DNA of 64,000 nt from Bacteroidia bacterium (GTDB lineage: Bacteria; Bacteroidota; Bacteroidia; Bacteroidales; UBA932): positions 1 to 64,000 of the forward strand of contig JAUMVX010000007.1 of assembly GCA_030529945.1 (NCBI GenBank). The letters run 5' to 3'. The translations under genes and the position numbers were made by a program. The notes under the pieces are model-generated. The model was not told the origin of the DNA. It saw only the letters and a list, made by a program, of their open reading frames with translations, and did not search any database. Shown here piece after piece: positions 45,005-54,162 of this stretch. How positions within the stretch are numbered: the first letter of the stretch is position 1; every line of letters begins with the position of its first letter.

Positions 45005-45937
45005 TTACTTATATAGCGGAGTCGGGTAGAGACCCTCGTCGGCGAGCGCCTTGAACTTGGCGACCACGCCCGGACGGTCCTCCTTGAAGGTGACGCCGAA
45101 CCACTGCGAAGCCGTGCTGAGTACGTCGCACTTGCCCTCGCCGCTCTTGATGATGCAGTCGATGGCGTAAGGGATATAGTACTCCTTTTTCAGCTCGTTT
45201 ATGTTCTGCTCCAGGAAACTCTCGAAAATCTTCGCGCTCTTGGCGAAGTAGTCGGGAGTGAAGCACCACATATTCATAGAGCAGAGGTCCTTGGAACGCA
45301 GCTCCACTTTCTCGCCGGTCACGGAATTCTCGCCCCGGAGCACACCGTCGGAATCGAACTGCACGTTATGATGCTCCACCACGTCGGTCAGATGCTGAGC
45401 CTCGTCATAGTGGCAGATGCCGCGGGACACGCCGCCGCTCTCGCTGAGAGTATGGTCCAGCTCGAAACCCACGATGGCATAGACATTCTCGGAGTTCTCG
45501 TGCTCGCGGCACCACTGCCCCGCAATGCGGAAAGAGTCCCTGCCGTAGAAATCGTCCCCGTTTATGACCACGAAAGGCTCGTGGATCACGTCCCTGGCCA
45601 TAAGCACGGCGTGCGCGGTGCCCCAAGGCTTCTGCCGCTCCGGGTTCAGAGTGAAGCGGGCGGGGATTCTGTCCAGCTCCTGCGTCACGAATTCGAACTG
45701 GAGACGCTCGCCGTCAGGGCAGAGGACGTGGCTGTATTTTTCTTTCACCGTCTGTTCGAACTGCTCGCGGAAATATTCGCGGACTATGTAAACCACCTTG
45801 CCGAAGCCGGCGTGTACGGCATCGTAGATAGAATAATCTATGATGGTTTCTCCGCTCGGACCGAGTCCGTCCATCTGTTTCAGTCCGCCATAGCGGCTGC
45901 CCATTCCGGCAGCCAATACAAGAAGTGCAGGTTTCAT
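45005..45937 (-). CDS. Sugar nucleotidyltransferase family protein
   Basis: The 310-residue protein starts with VLAAGMGSRYGGLKQMDGLG and PSGETIIDYSIYDA, and has VINGDDFYGRDSF with the metal-binding Asp. It belongs to the NTP-transferase fold, but the sugar is unknown. The same protein type is widespread in Bacteroidales. The gene is divergent from a divIC/ftsB-like gene, and the two promoters lie face to face. Confidence 0.82.
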   Translation of the reverse strand: MKPALLVLAAGMGSRYGGLKQMDGLGPSGETIIDYSIYDAVHAGFGKVVYIVREYFREQFEQTVKEKYSHVLCPDGERLQFEFVTQELDRIPARFTLNPERQKPWGTAHAVLMARDVIHEPFVVINGDDFYGRDSFRIAGQWCREHENSENVYAIVGFELDHTLSESGGVSRGICHYDEAQHLTDVVEHHNVQFDSDGVLRGENSVTGEKVELRSKDLCSMNMWCFTPDYFAKSAKIFESFLEQNINELKKEYYIPYAIDCIIKSGEGKCDVLSTASQWFGVTFKEDRPGVVAKFKALADEGLYPTPLYK

Positions 45938-45967
45938 CTTTATTATCGGTTAAATAGTCAAAGTCCG

Positions 45968-45985
45968 CAAAATTAACTATTTTTG
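45968..45985. promoter_or_regulatory. Divergent back-to-back -7 elements
   Basis: On the minus strand TAATTTTG (45975-45968) serves the nucleotidyltransferase; on the plus strand TATTTTTG (45978-45985) serves the divIC-like gene. Only two bases separate them, so the two polymerases would compete for the same DNA. Confidence 0.6.
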
Positions 45986-46005
45986 CAGAAACGTCTTTAC
46001 GCTTT

Positions 46006-46335
46006 ATGGGGAAATTTTCACGGATATGGGACCGCAGCCGGGACGGCAGCCATAGGGAAGAGAGGTCTTTCCTGAGGTGGGTGCTGCTTACTTCGCTGAT
46101 TTTCATTCTCGCCGTCTGCCTCAAGCACGACAATGTCTTCCGCTGGATCGGGGCCGGGGCCACCGCCCGCAGCCAGGAAAAGCAGATGGTCTATTACAGG
46201 CGGAACATAGAGCGGCTCGAAAAGGAAGTGGAGGCCCTGAACGGCGACCGCGACACTCTGGAGAAGTTCGCCCGCGAGAAGTTCTATTTCGCGGCTCCCG
46301 GAGAAGATGTTTACATAGTGACTCCTGAAAAATAA
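46006..46335 (+). CDS. FtsB/DivIC-family septum formation protein
   Basis: The 109-residue protein has one membrane helix (about 25-42) and a coiled coil (about 60-95, YRRNIERLEKEVEALNGDRD) followed by FAREKFYFAAPGEDVYIV, the family signature. It is an assembly factor of the division septum. The CPBP protease gene follows after 6 bases. Confidence 0.87.
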   Translation: MGKFSRIWDRSRDGSHREERSFLRWVLLTSLIFILAVCLKHDNVFRWIGAGATARSQEKQMVYYRRNIERLEKEVEALNGDRDTLEKFAREKFYFAAPGEDVYIVTPEK

Positions 46336-46341
46336 ACACCG

Positions 46342-47268
46342 ATGGCCAGAAGAAAAGTCCGCCGCAACTACGATTTCCTTTCGAAATACTCCTATTACAC
46401 CCCGGGCCTGAAGGGGATGTTCACTCTGCTCTGCCTTATGCTGGCAGGAACACTGCTCGGAAACTGCGTTATGCTGGTCTGCCTGAGTTTCCCCGGCGGC
46501 GAACAGTTCACGGCCGAGTACGGAATGCTCCTCTCCTATCCCGTTATGTTCGTGCCCGCGATGATATACGCTTCACTTAAAAGCAGTTCGGCCGCCCTCT
46601 TCGAGGAGGGCTACGCCCTCGACAGGGGCAGGTTCTCTCCCGTCGGAGCGCTTATGTGCTGCCTTATGGCCATACTTGGCACTCTGGCCTCTTCCATAGT
46701 AGCTGACGGGGCCGTGGGCTTGCTTCCTCCTATGCCGGAATGGCTGGAGCAGGCACTCGATTCTCTGGTGAAGGGAAAACTGTGGGTGAACTTCCTCTGC
46801 GCGTCCATAATGGCTCCGATATTCGAGGAGTGGCTATGCAGGGGGATGGTGCTCAGAGGCCTGCTGAACTACAGGCGCAGGGACAGGGCCGGGAATGGGG
46901 TGCGCGGCCTTAAGCCTTCCGTAGCCATCATCATCTCCGCCGCCTTCTTCGCCCTGATACACGCGAACCCTTGGCAGGCCATCGTGGCCTTCTCTCTCGG
47001 CTGCCTCTTCGGCTATGTCTATTACCGGACCGGCTCGCTGAAACTCACTATGCTGATGCACTTTACGAATAACACTTTCGCCCTGCTGTGCAGCAATCTT
47101 CCGGCTTTCGAGGAGCTCGACAGCTGGGCGCAGCTGCTCGGCACCGGCAGATACCTCGTGCTCTGCGCCGCCTGCATACTGATGATCGTCGTGGCGGTGC
47201 GCACTTTCAGCAAGATAGCTCTGCTCCGCCCGCAGGGAAACTGCGCCATCCTCGAAGAGCAGAACTGA
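46342..47268 (+). CDS. CPBP family intramembrane protease
   Basis: The 308-residue protein has about eight membrane helices. The active-site motifs are FEEWLCRGMVLRGLL (EExxxR, where the first Glu and Arg are catalytic) and FALIHANPWQAIVAF and LTMLMHFTNNTFAL (the conserved His residues and Asn). This is the CPBP/Abi (Rce1-like) glutamic peptidase family. The substrate is unknown. It follows the divIC-like gene closely. Confidence 0.9.
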   Translation: MARRKVRRNYDFLSKYSYYTPGLKGMFTLLCLMLAGTLLGNCVMLVCLSFPGGEQFTAEYGMLLSYPVMFVPAMIYASLKSSSAALFEEGYALDRGRFSPVGALMCCLMAILGTLASSIVADGAVGLLPPMPEWLEQALDSLVKGKLWVNFLCASIMAPIFEEWLCRGMVLRGLLNYRRRDRAGNGVRGLKPSVAIIISAAFFALIHANPWQAIVAFSLGCLFGYVYYRTGSLKLTMLMHFTNNTFALLCSNLPAFEELDSWAQLLGTGRYLVLCAACILMIVVAVRTFSKIALLRPQGNCAILEEQN

Positions 47269-47315
47269 GAGAGTCTGAGAAAGGCTCCCGCTTTTAGTGA
47301 TTCTATAAAAATAAC

Positions 47316-48503
47316 TTACAGAAGCAACAGCAGGGCGATGGAATAAAGACAGATGCCCTGAAAGCGGATGCGCCCCCGGCTGCTCCGGGTCATAGAATAC
47401 TCCAGAGGAGCTTTCTCGGAGATGCTCTCCCACTTGTCCGCGGACGGCATATTCTTCTTCGCCCATTTCGCGATGATGTCCGCATCGTGCAGCCAGGTCA
47501 CTCCTCCGTTCGAGCGGTTCAGCGTCATAAGAGTCTTCCTGTCAGCCGAAAACGCCATATCCGCCAGATCCGGCGGAGCTGCCTGGATATCGTTCAGAAG
47601 CAGCACGGGGGTCATTCCGGAAAGCTGCACTGTCATAAAGAAATCCGAAATCCTTCCCCAGTCCTCCGCTCCGAGCTTCTCGGGCGAATAAGCGGAAACT
47701 GCCACCACATCCCCGTCCGTAAGCAGGTCAGTCTCGTATTCTCCCTCCGCATTGCGTATATGCAGCTGCACGGGCGAACTCGCATACCTGTCCTGGTGCA
47801 GGCGGTTCAGAGTCTTGCCGATGAGTCTCCAGCTCTTGTCGGGAAGCCTGTCCTGCGAGAACATCCCCCTCTGAGCATTCTTCTCATATATGAAGAGCGT
47901 GTCCCGCAGGTCGTTCAGCTCCACATCGTCATTCTCGTCGGCGAGCGCCGCGCCAGGAGAGAAAGGCGTGAAATCCACATAAGGCAGACTTGTGAGCGAA
48001 GTGTAGCCGAGAATGAGCACCGCTCCCGCGGTCAATGCGAAGGCGACCGCTTTGCCTTTCCGCTTCTCCCCGTCCAGGTCCTTCACCGGCAGAAACGCAC
48101 CCGCCGCCAGAGCGCAGAGCAGCAGATTCTTCACCAGCGACTGCAGATGCGTAAGGTGGAACGCCTCGCCGAAACAGCCGCAGTCCATAGCCGGGTTGAA
48201 GATGACCAGCGCGACCGTCACGAGCGTGAAGAAAGCGATAAGCGCACTCGTCAGAGCCGCGACAGCCTTTTTCCACAGGCCTGCGGCCAATGCAGCCCCG
48301 CACAGCGCCTCCGTGAGGCTGAGGATCATCCCGACCGCTTTCGAGGCCGGAATCAGAAAAGGAAGCCCGAAAAAGCTGAAATACTCCTTTACTATGAGCG
48401 AAGTCCCCACGGGGTCCTGGAGTTTCAGCACTCCGGACATAAGGAAGGCAAGCCCGATGACTATGGCGCAAAAGCGATGGAGAATCTGGCGGAATGATTT
48501 CAT
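47316..48503 (-). CDS. DoxX-like membrane protein (BT_3928 family)
   Basis: The 395-residue protein has about four membrane helices in the first 150 residues (GLAFLMSGVLKLQDPVGT, a DoxX head, then the cysteine pair in MDCGCFG), matching DoxX/MauE-type oxidoreductase partners. A periplasmic part of about 200 residues resembles a thioredoxin-like sensor and ends in a C-terminal membrane helix. The gene starts 6 bases after the tmk stop. It may work in disulfide or redox handling; this is inferred. Confidence 0.75.
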   Translation of the reverse strand: MKSFRQILHRFCAIVIGLAFLMSGVLKLQDPVGTSLIVKEYFSFFGLPFLIPASKAVGMILSLTEALCGAALAAGLWKKAVAALTSALIAFFTLVTVALVIFNPAMDCGCFGEAFHLTHLQSLVKNLLLCALAAGAFLPVKDLDGEKRKGKAVAFALTAGAVLILGYTSLTSLPYVDFTPFSPGAALADENDDVELNDLRDTLFIYEKNAQRGMFSQDRLPDKSWRLIGKTLNRLHQDRYASSPVQLHIRNAEGEYETDLLTDGDVVAVSAYSPEKLGAEDWGRISDFFMTVQLSGMTPVLLLNDIQAAPPDLADMAFSADRKTLMTLNRSNGGVTWLHDADIIAKWAKKNMPSADKWESISEKAPLEYSMTRSSRGRIRFQGICLYSIALLLLL

Positions 48504-48509
48504 TTTCAG

Positions 48510-49199
48510 TTATTTGTCAAAGTTGAATTTCTTCTTTACCACATCCAGGAGCCTGGCGGAGATGACATCCTTGTGAGCCATACGCCCGTCTTCTCCGCTG
48601 CAGTCCACCACTGTGAAATTGCTGTCCCTGCCATGCTGTTCAAGGTACATCTCGCGCACCCTCCTCTGGAAGCTGATATCTGCCTCGTGTATGTCCCTGC
48701 CGCCTTCGAGATAGTCCCTGTCATCTCCCTGTCTCTGAGAATGCAGATTCGATTCCACGAAAGATATCGGCACGTCCATAAAAATGTTGAGGTCCGGACG
48801 CGGGAGACCGAAGTCCCCGAATTCCGTCCGCAGAATCCAGTCGCGGAGCCTTTCGGCTTCGGACTTGTCCCGGACCTTGGCGCACTGGTAGGCTATGTTC
48901 GAATAGACATAGCGGTCCAGAAGCACGCAGACTCCCCGGTCGAGCTTTTCCCTGAGCATAGGCGCAGCCCCGTGCCTGTCTTCCGCGTAGAGCAGAGCCA
49001 CCAGCTGAGGATGCACCGACTCCATACTTCCGAAGTCCCCGCGCAGAAAGCGGCTGATCAGCTCCCCATAGACGGGAGCGTCATATCGCGGGAAATGGAT
49101 GTGCTCCAGAGCGGGGCATTTCTGCCCGAGATACTCTCCGAGCCGTTTCAGCTGAGTGGATTTTCCCGCTCCGTCCAGTCCTTCCAGTACTACAAGCAT
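48510..49199 (-). CDS. tmk: Thymidylate kinase
   Basis: The 229-residue enzyme phosphorylates dTMP. It shows LEGLDGAGKSTQLKRLGEYL at the P-loop, DRYVYSNIAYQ (the DRY(H/Y) motif), and the LID region with SNLHSQRQGDDRDYLE. The C-terminal arm is slightly longer than in E. coli. It leads a two-gene operon with the DoxX-like gene. Confidence 0.93.
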   Translation of the reverse strand: MLVVLEGLDGAGKSTQLKRLGEYLGQKCPALEHIHFPRYDAPVYGELISRFLRGDFGSMESVHPQLVALLYAEDRHGAAPMLREKLDRGVCVLLDRYVYSNIAYQCAKVRDKSEAERLRDWILRTEFGDFGLPRPDLNIFMDVPISFVESNLHSQRQGDDRDYLEGGRDIHEADISFQRRVREMYLEQHGRDSNFTVVDCSGEDGRMAHKDVISARLLDVVKKKFNFDK

Positions 49200-49269
49200 A
49201 TCCCGGTATCTTTAGAAACTCTTTTGTGATAATTTTCCCCCTTTTTCTTTCCGAAAGGGGACAATCACG

Positions 49270-49277
49270 CAAAGATA
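49270..49277 (-). promoter_or_regulatory. TAnnTTTG promoter for tmk
   Basis: The minus strand reads TATCTTTG, a perfect match, 70 bases before the tmk ATG. Confidence 0.55.
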
Positions 49278-49289
49278 CCATTTTTTATG

Positions 49290-49297
49290 TACTTTTG
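49290..49297 (+). promoter_or_regulatory. TAnnTTTG promoter for folP
   Basis: TACTTTTG, a perfect match, 28 bases before the folP ATG at 49325. Confidence 0.6.
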
Positions 49298-49324
49298 GGA
49301 TGTGTATTTCATATTTCAGCAACG

Positions 49325-50140
49325 ATGAAAAAAGCGGACAGAAACATAAAGGTGATGGGAATAGTGAATCTGACCCCGGATTCCTATTTCGCGCCGAGCC
49401 GGGCGGCTTCGACTCGGGCATTTCTGCATAGGGTAGAGACTCTTCTGGATGAGGGGGCGGACATCATAGACGTAGGGGCCGTCTCCACCAGGCCCGGAGC
49501 GGCGCCGGTGACGGTGGAGGAGGAATGGGGAAGGATAGCCGCGGCATTGGACGCCTTCGCGAAGGCGTTCCCGGGGACAGCTCTGAGCGTGGACACGACC
49601 AGCGCGGAAATTGTCTCCCGCTGCTGCGAGGTGCTCGGGAGGGGGATAGTCGTGAACGACATTTCCGCCGGGGAGGACGATGAGCGGATGCTCGGACTCG
49701 TCGGACGGCTGGGTCTGCGCTACGTCGCTATGCACAAAAGGGGGGATCCGCGCTCGATGCAGTCGCTCTGCGACTACGATGACGTGACGGAGGACGTACT
49801 GCGGTATTTCGAGGATTTCGGCCGGAGAGCGGCTGCGGAGGGGGTGGAGGACTGGATTCTCGACCCGGGCTTCGGCTTCGCCAAGAGCGTGGAGCAGAAC
49901 TATGAGCTGCTGCGCTCGCTGGACCGCTTCGGGGCGACAGGACGCGAACTGCTTATCGGCATCTCGCGAAAGAGCTTCATATATAAGCCATTGGGCCTTG
50001 GTCCGGAGGATGTGCTCGACCAGACGCAGGCCCTGCACCTCGAAGCTCTCAGGCTGGGTGCGGACATTCTGCGCGTGCACGACGTGGCTTCGGCGTGCCG
50101 CACCGTGAAAATCTACAGGATGCTGGAAGGCAATTCCTGA
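49325..50140 (+). CDS. folP: Dihydropteroate synthase
   Basis: FolP joins p-aminobenzoate to the pterin in folate synthesis. The 271-residue protein (start MKKADRNIKVMG at 49325) shows GIVNLTPDSYF, DIIDVGAVSTRPGA, DPGFGFAKSVEQNYELL, GISRKSFI and LGADILRVHDV, all family hallmarks. The upstream frame to 49226 was dropped because it covers the promoter. It is a single-gene unit, divergent from tmk. Confidence 0.95.
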   Translation: MKKADRNIKVMGIVNLTPDSYFAPSRAASTRAFLHRVETLLDEGADIIDVGAVSTRPGAAPVTVEEEWGRIAAALDAFAKAFPGTALSVDTTSAEIVSRCCEVLGRGIVVNDISAGEDDERMLGLVGRLGLRYVAMHKRGDPRSMQSLCDYDDVTEDVLRYFEDFGRRAAAEGVEDWILDPGFGFAKSVEQNYELLRSLDRFGATGRELLIGISRKSFIYKPLGLGPEDVLDQTQALHLEALRLGADILRVHDVASACRTVKIYRMLEGNS

Positions 50141-50178
50141 AAACCGCCTTGCCGGCCCCCGGAAGGCAATTCCTGAAA

Positions 50179-50934
50179 TTACGGGGCCTTCACCTCGAGG
50201 CCCGGGTCGAAGGACGGGATGTGCAGAATCTCGACTTTGAAGAGGTTCCTGCGGTGCAGGCTGTCGATTTTCTCTTTAGTCTTCAGGTCTTCGCAGACGC
50301 CCTCGCGGATGTAGCGGTCGAGGGTCTCGTAGGTGAAGCCGAGCTTCTGCTCGTCCGAGCAGGAATGCGGCAGCCCGTCGTCCGGAATCTTGTCCACCCA
50401 GACTGACGGCACGCCCAGAGCGTGGCCGATTCCGCGCACTTCGCGTACGCAGAGCTTGCCGAGAGGGGAGAATGATCCTGACGCGTCGCCGTAGAGAGTG
50501 GCGTAGCCGATGTAGTCTTCGCTGAGGTTACAGGTGTTCGCCACCATACCGTTCAGGGTCTGGGCCACCGCGTAGAGCACGGTCATACGGATGCGCGGAG
50601 GGATGTTCTGCTCAGTCTGCACGCTGAAACCGTTTCCGCAGACGCTGCTGCCCAGCGCGTTGAATTCGGCGTCAATCCTGCCTATCGGCAGACACAGATG
50701 ACGTATCCCCAGATGGGCGCAGATTTCATCCGCCTCGTTTATGCTCTGGCCGTGAGCCGGCATCGCCACTCCGATTACCCTGTCTCTGCCCAGAGCCTCG
50801 GCGCAGAGAGCTGCGCATACTGTGCTGTCCTTGCCGCCGCTCATTCCGATGACGGCGCTGCACTCCGGTCCGAAAGGGGCGAACCACTCCCGGATCCACG
50901 CTATGCAGTTTTGCGCTAAAACATTGTAGTTCAT
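50179..50934 (-). CDS. nadE: NAD synthetase (ammonia-dependent form)
   Basis: NadE converts deamido-NAD to NAD. The 251-residue protein (start MNYNVLAQNC at 50934) shows VIGMSGGKDSTVCAAL, the ATP pyrophosphatase P-loop (SGGxDS), VIGVAMPAHG, and EDYIGYATLYGDASGSFSPL. It lacks a glutaminase domain, so ammonia is the nitrogen source. The longer frame to 51165 would run through the promoter region and was rejected. Confidence 0.92.
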   Translation of the reverse strand: MNYNVLAQNCIAWIREWFAPFGPECSAVIGMSGGKDSTVCAALCAEALGRDRVIGVAMPAHGQSINEADEICAHLGIRHLCLPIGRIDAEFNALGSSVCGNGFSVQTEQNIPPRIRMTVLYAVAQTLNGMVANTCNLSEDYIGYATLYGDASGSFSPLGKLCVREVRGIGHALGVPSVWVDKIPDDGLPHSCSDEQKLGFTYETLDRYIREGVCEDLKTKEKIDSLHRRNLFKVEILHIPSFDPGLEVKAP

Positions 50935-50956
50935 ATCTTCTTTATTTCTCCGTCTG

Positions 50957-50964
50957 CAAAAATA
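50957..50964 (-). promoter_or_regulatory. TAnnTTTG promoter for nadE
   Basis: The minus strand reads TATTTTTG, a perfect match, 23 bases before the ATG at 50934. Confidence 0.65.
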
Positions 50965-51030
50965 GGAACTCCCCGAGAAAAAGCCGGCACTTCCGGGCGT
51001 CTTTTTGGAGTCCCGAATCCGTTTTTTTGA

Positions 51031-51038
51031 TATTTTTG
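51031..51038 (+). promoter_or_regulatory. TAnnTTTG promoter for the 51101 gene
   Basis: TATTTTTG, a perfect match, 63 bases before the ATG at 51101. Confidence 0.6.
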
Positions 51039-51100
51039 CAGAAACTGATCCGGAAGGCGTTCTGAACTGGTAACGGCTTTCCGCTAATTTTCCCCGGAAT

Positions 51101-54037
51101 ATGAGTGCAGACAGCCCGCTTCTTATGCGCTGCAGGATCCGCCGGATTCTGCTCGTGTGCAACAATTACGACAGCTATTCTCTTGAAGAAGACGGACATA
51201 TCGAAGAGCAGATAACCCGCGAGTATGCCGACCTGAACCTGAGCAACCCCCCGTCCTTCGAACGGGTGGAAAGCACGGTCGAGGCCTATGCTCTCGTGGA
51301 GAGCGGAGAGACTTTCGACCTGATAGTCACTATGTACAATGTCGGCGAGATGGACGTGTTCGAATTCTCCCGCAAGGTGAAGGCCCTGCAGCCGTCCACA
51401 CCGATAGTGCTGCTGTCGTCTTTCTCGAAAGTCATCTACAGCCGTATATATGAGCGGGACCGCTCCTGCATAGACTTCATCTTCTGCTGGAAAAGCAGCA
51501 CTGATCTCATAATCGCCATCATCAAGCTCCTCGAGGACAAGATGAACGCCGAGTATGATATGGCTCAGGGAGTGAGGGCCATACTACTCATCGAGGACTC
51601 CGTCCGCTACTATTCGACCTATCTGCCCCTGCTGTACAAACTGGTGCTCCAGCAGAACATCGCTTCCCTGAGCGACACCCTGAACGAAAAGCAGAAAACC
51701 CTCTTCAAGCGTTCGCGGCCGAAGATTCTGATGGCGACCTGCTACGACGAGGCGGAGGAAATCTACCGGAAGTACAAGTCGAATATTCTGGGCGTCATCT
51801 CCGACATAGGCTTCGTGCTCCACAAGGGCGACCGCTCGAAGGACGAGAAGAGCGACGCCGGCGTGGATTTCTGCTCTCTCGTGAAGAAGGACAACCCCCG
51901 TATGCCTTTCCTTATGCAGTCTTCGCAGGAGAGTATGCGTGCGGTCGCGCACAGCCTCGGGGTGGGCTTCGTGCTGAAGTCCTCGAAGACCCTCACCCAC
52001 GATCTGAGCGAGTACATAGGCAAGTATTTCGGTTTCGGGGACTTCGTCGCCACCGACCCCGATACGGGGGAGGAAATCGGGCGCGCACGGAATCTGTATG
52101 AGTTCGAGAAACTGCTCGGGACTCTCTCGGTCCGCGCTTTCCGCAGCCTCGCGGACCAGGATTACATCTCGCACTGGCTTTACGGCCGGGGCTTCTTCGC
52201 GCTCGGAAACATATTCCGCCCCATCCGCATCACGGACGACTCGGAGGTGGATACCGTGCGGCAGATGAATCTGCGGGCCATCAGGGAATTCCGCATTTCG
52301 CTGGGCCTGGGCGTCGTGGCGGAGTTCGACCCCTCGACCTATAACGACGCCCTCCGCTTCACCCGTCTGGGGAGCGGCTCTATGGGAGGCAAGGCCCGCG
52401 GGCTGGCCTTCCTTAACCATATACTTCAGAAATACGATCTTTTCGACAGATGGGAGGGCGTGAGAGTGATGGTCCCCCGGACTCTCGTCGTGACCACCGA
52501 ATATTTCGACCGCTTCATCCTCGAGAACGGCCTTCAGTATGTCATCAATTCCGACATCTCCGATGCGGAGCTTCTCTCGGAGTTTGTGGCTTCTACGCTG
52601 CCGCAGGAGCTTTCTGCGGCGCTGCGCGTTTTTCTGCACCACACCCACAAGCCTCTTGCGATACGCTCCTCCTCGAAGCTGGAAGATTCCTACTATCAGC
52701 CCTTCGCCGGAGTCTATTCGACCTATATGATTCCGCATACGGAGAATGTGGACCAGGAGCTGCGGCTGCTTTCGAAGGCGATAAAGAGCGTCTATGCCTC
52801 GGTCTATTTCGCCGCTTCCCGCGCATATATCACGGCGACTTCGAACGTGCTCTCGGAGGAGAAGATGGCGATAGTCATACAGGAGGTGTGCGGCAGCGAG
52901 GACTGCGGTCGCTATTTCCCGACGCTCTCCGGCGTGGCGCGTTCGCTGAACTTCTATCCCGTGGGCTACGAGGAGGCGGAGGACGGAGTGGTGAAATTGG
53001 CCTTCGGCCTCGGAAAAGCGGTTGTGGACGGAGAGCAGGTGCTGCGCTTCGTGCCGGCCTATCCGAAGAAGGTCATACAGACTTCCACGCCCGAGCTGAC
53101 GATGCGCGACACCCAGCAGGTGATGTACGCTCTGGATCTGCAGCCCGACAAGTTCAAGACTTCCGTGGACGATGCCGTGAATCTGGAACGCATTCCGATA
53201 AGCGGTTGCGGCGACTTCCGCAGTTTCGCCCGAGTCGCTTCGACCTGGGATCGGGAGAGTATGCGTATGAGCGACTCTCCGTTCGCGGAGGGACCGAAGT
53301 ACGTGACCTTCTCGCACATACTGAATTACGGCACTTTTCCCCTCGCTCCGATTCTGCAGGAGCTTCTGAATGTGGCCCGGCGTGAGATGCGCTGCGACAT
53401 CGAGATGGAATTCGCCGCCGACCTGGACCGTCCGAAAGGGGAGGCTTCCGTTTTCAACGTCCTGCAGATACGTCCCATCTCGTCGGACACCAGGGATGAG
53501 GCGGTGGACTGGAGCAAGGTGGACACGCAAGGGGCTTTCCTCACGAGCGGCAGTGCGCTCGGGACAGGCTGGGTCGAGGATGTGCGCGACCTGATATATC
53601 TGAGGGCGGAGAATTTCGACGTGCTCAGGACTCAGGAGATCGCGGACGAGCTTACCGCGCTCAACGACCGCCTGCGCACCCGTGGTCGCGGCTATGCGCT
53701 GATAGGCTACGGCCGCTGGGGTTCGAGCATCCCGTCGCTCGGCGTTCCCGTCAGCTGGAGCGACATCTCCGAGGCGCGTGTCATCGTGGAATGCTGTCTG
53801 GAGAACTTCCGCGTGGATCCGAGCCAGGGCACGCATTTCTTCCAGAATATGACTTCGTTCAATGTCGGCTATGTGAACGTGAATCCGTTCGTGCGAGAGG
53901 GCGACAAGCTCGACTTCGCGGCACTCGATGCCCTTGCTGCCGAGGAGCAGACGCATTGGCTGCGCCTGCTGCATTTCGAAAAGCCTCTGCGCATCTGCGT
54001 GGACGGACGGGGGAACCGCGCCCTTTTCGCCGTATGA
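51101..54037 (+). CDS. Tandem receiver domains fused to a PEP/pyruvate-binding ATP-grasp module
   Basis: The 978-residue protein has two receiver-like domains and then a PPDK-type N-terminal domain. The first (about 14-145) is degenerate: NN at 21-22 replaces the acidic pair, and M78 aligns with the phospho-acceptor Asp. The second (about 158-310) keeps E165-D166, acceptor D235 in GVISDIGF and K293. The third region (about 420-810) has GSMGGKARGLAFL and LAIRSSSKLEDSYYQPFAGV, as in PEP synthase and PPDK, and ends in NVLQIRPIS. The swivelling phosphohistidine domain and PEP-binding barrel are absent. The family occurs in Bacteroidota, with no role known to me. Confidence 0.8.
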   Translation: MSADSPLLMRCRIRRILLVCNNYDSYSLEEDGHIEEQITREYADLNLSNPPSFERVESTVEAYALVESGETFDLIVTMYNVGEMDVFEFSRKVKALQPSTPIVLLSSFSKVIYSRIYERDRSCIDFIFCWKSSTDLIIAIIKLLEDKMNAEYDMAQGVRAILLIEDSVRYYSTYLPLLYKLVLQQNIASLSDTLNEKQKTLFKRSRPKILMATCYDEAEEIYRKYKSNILGVISDIGFVLHKGDRSKDEKSDAGVDFCSLVKKDNPRMPFLMQSSQESMRAVAHSLGVGFVLKSSKTLTHDLSEYIGKYFGFGDFVATDPDTGEEIGRARNLYEFEKLLGTLSVRAFRSLADQDYISHWLYGRGFFALGNIFRPIRITDDSEVDTVRQMNLRAIREFRISLGLGVVAEFDPSTYNDALRFTRLGSGSMGGKARGLAFLNHILQKYDLFDRWEGVRVMVPRTLVVTTEYFDRFILENGLQYVINSDISDAELLSEFVASTLPQELSAALRVFLHHTHKPLAIRSSSKLEDSYYQPFAGVYSTYMIPHTENVDQELRLLSKAIKSVYASVYFAASRAYITATSNVLSEEKMAIVIQEVCGSEDCGRYFPTLSGVARSLNFYPVGYEEAEDGVVKLAFGLGKAVVDGEQVLRFVPAYPKKVIQTSTPELTMRDTQQVMYALDLQPDKFKTSVDDAVNLERIPISGCGDFRSFARVASTWDRESMRMSDSPFAEGPKYVTFSHILNYGTFPLAPILQELLNVARREMRCDIEMEFAADLDRPKGEASVFNVLQIRPISSDTRDEAVDWSKVDTQGAFLTSGSALGTGWVEDVRDLIYLRAENFDVLRTQEIADELTALNDRLRTRGRGYALIGYGRWGSSIPSLGVPVSWSDISEARVIVECCLENFRVDPSQGTHFFQNMTSFNVGYVNVNPFVREGDKLDFAALDALAAEEQTHWLRLLHFEKPLRICVDGRGNRALFAV

Positions 54038-54103
54038 CCTTTCGCGCACACTCCGGCATCTGACCGGGTAAGATGCCTCCGGCTGCCGTGGAGCCTTAAT
54101 TAA

Positions 54104-54112
54104 GGGGGGGGG
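54104..54112. repeat. Homopolymer of nine G
   Basis: The run lies 66 bases after the stop of the receiver/PEP protein and follows TTAATTAA. It precedes the shared terminator. Confidence 0.7.
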
Positions 54113-54119
54113 ATACGGA

Positions 54120-54155
54120 AAAGCGGCTGATAATCGAAAGATTATCAGCCGCTTT
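54120..54155. terminator. Strong bidirectional terminator
   Basis: AAAGCGGCTGATAATC and GATTATCAGCCGCTTT form a perfect 16-bp stem with a GAAA tetraloop. It serves both the plus-strand 51101 gene and the minus-strand tRNA-Ser. Confidence 0.9.
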
Positions 54156-54162
54156 CTCTGCG

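Noticed and set aside
49226..49324. N-terminal extension of folP
   Set aside because: It crosses the predicted promoters and has no family similarity.
50935..51165. N-terminal extension of nadE
   Set aside because: It runs over both divergent promoters; the family starts at MNYNVL.
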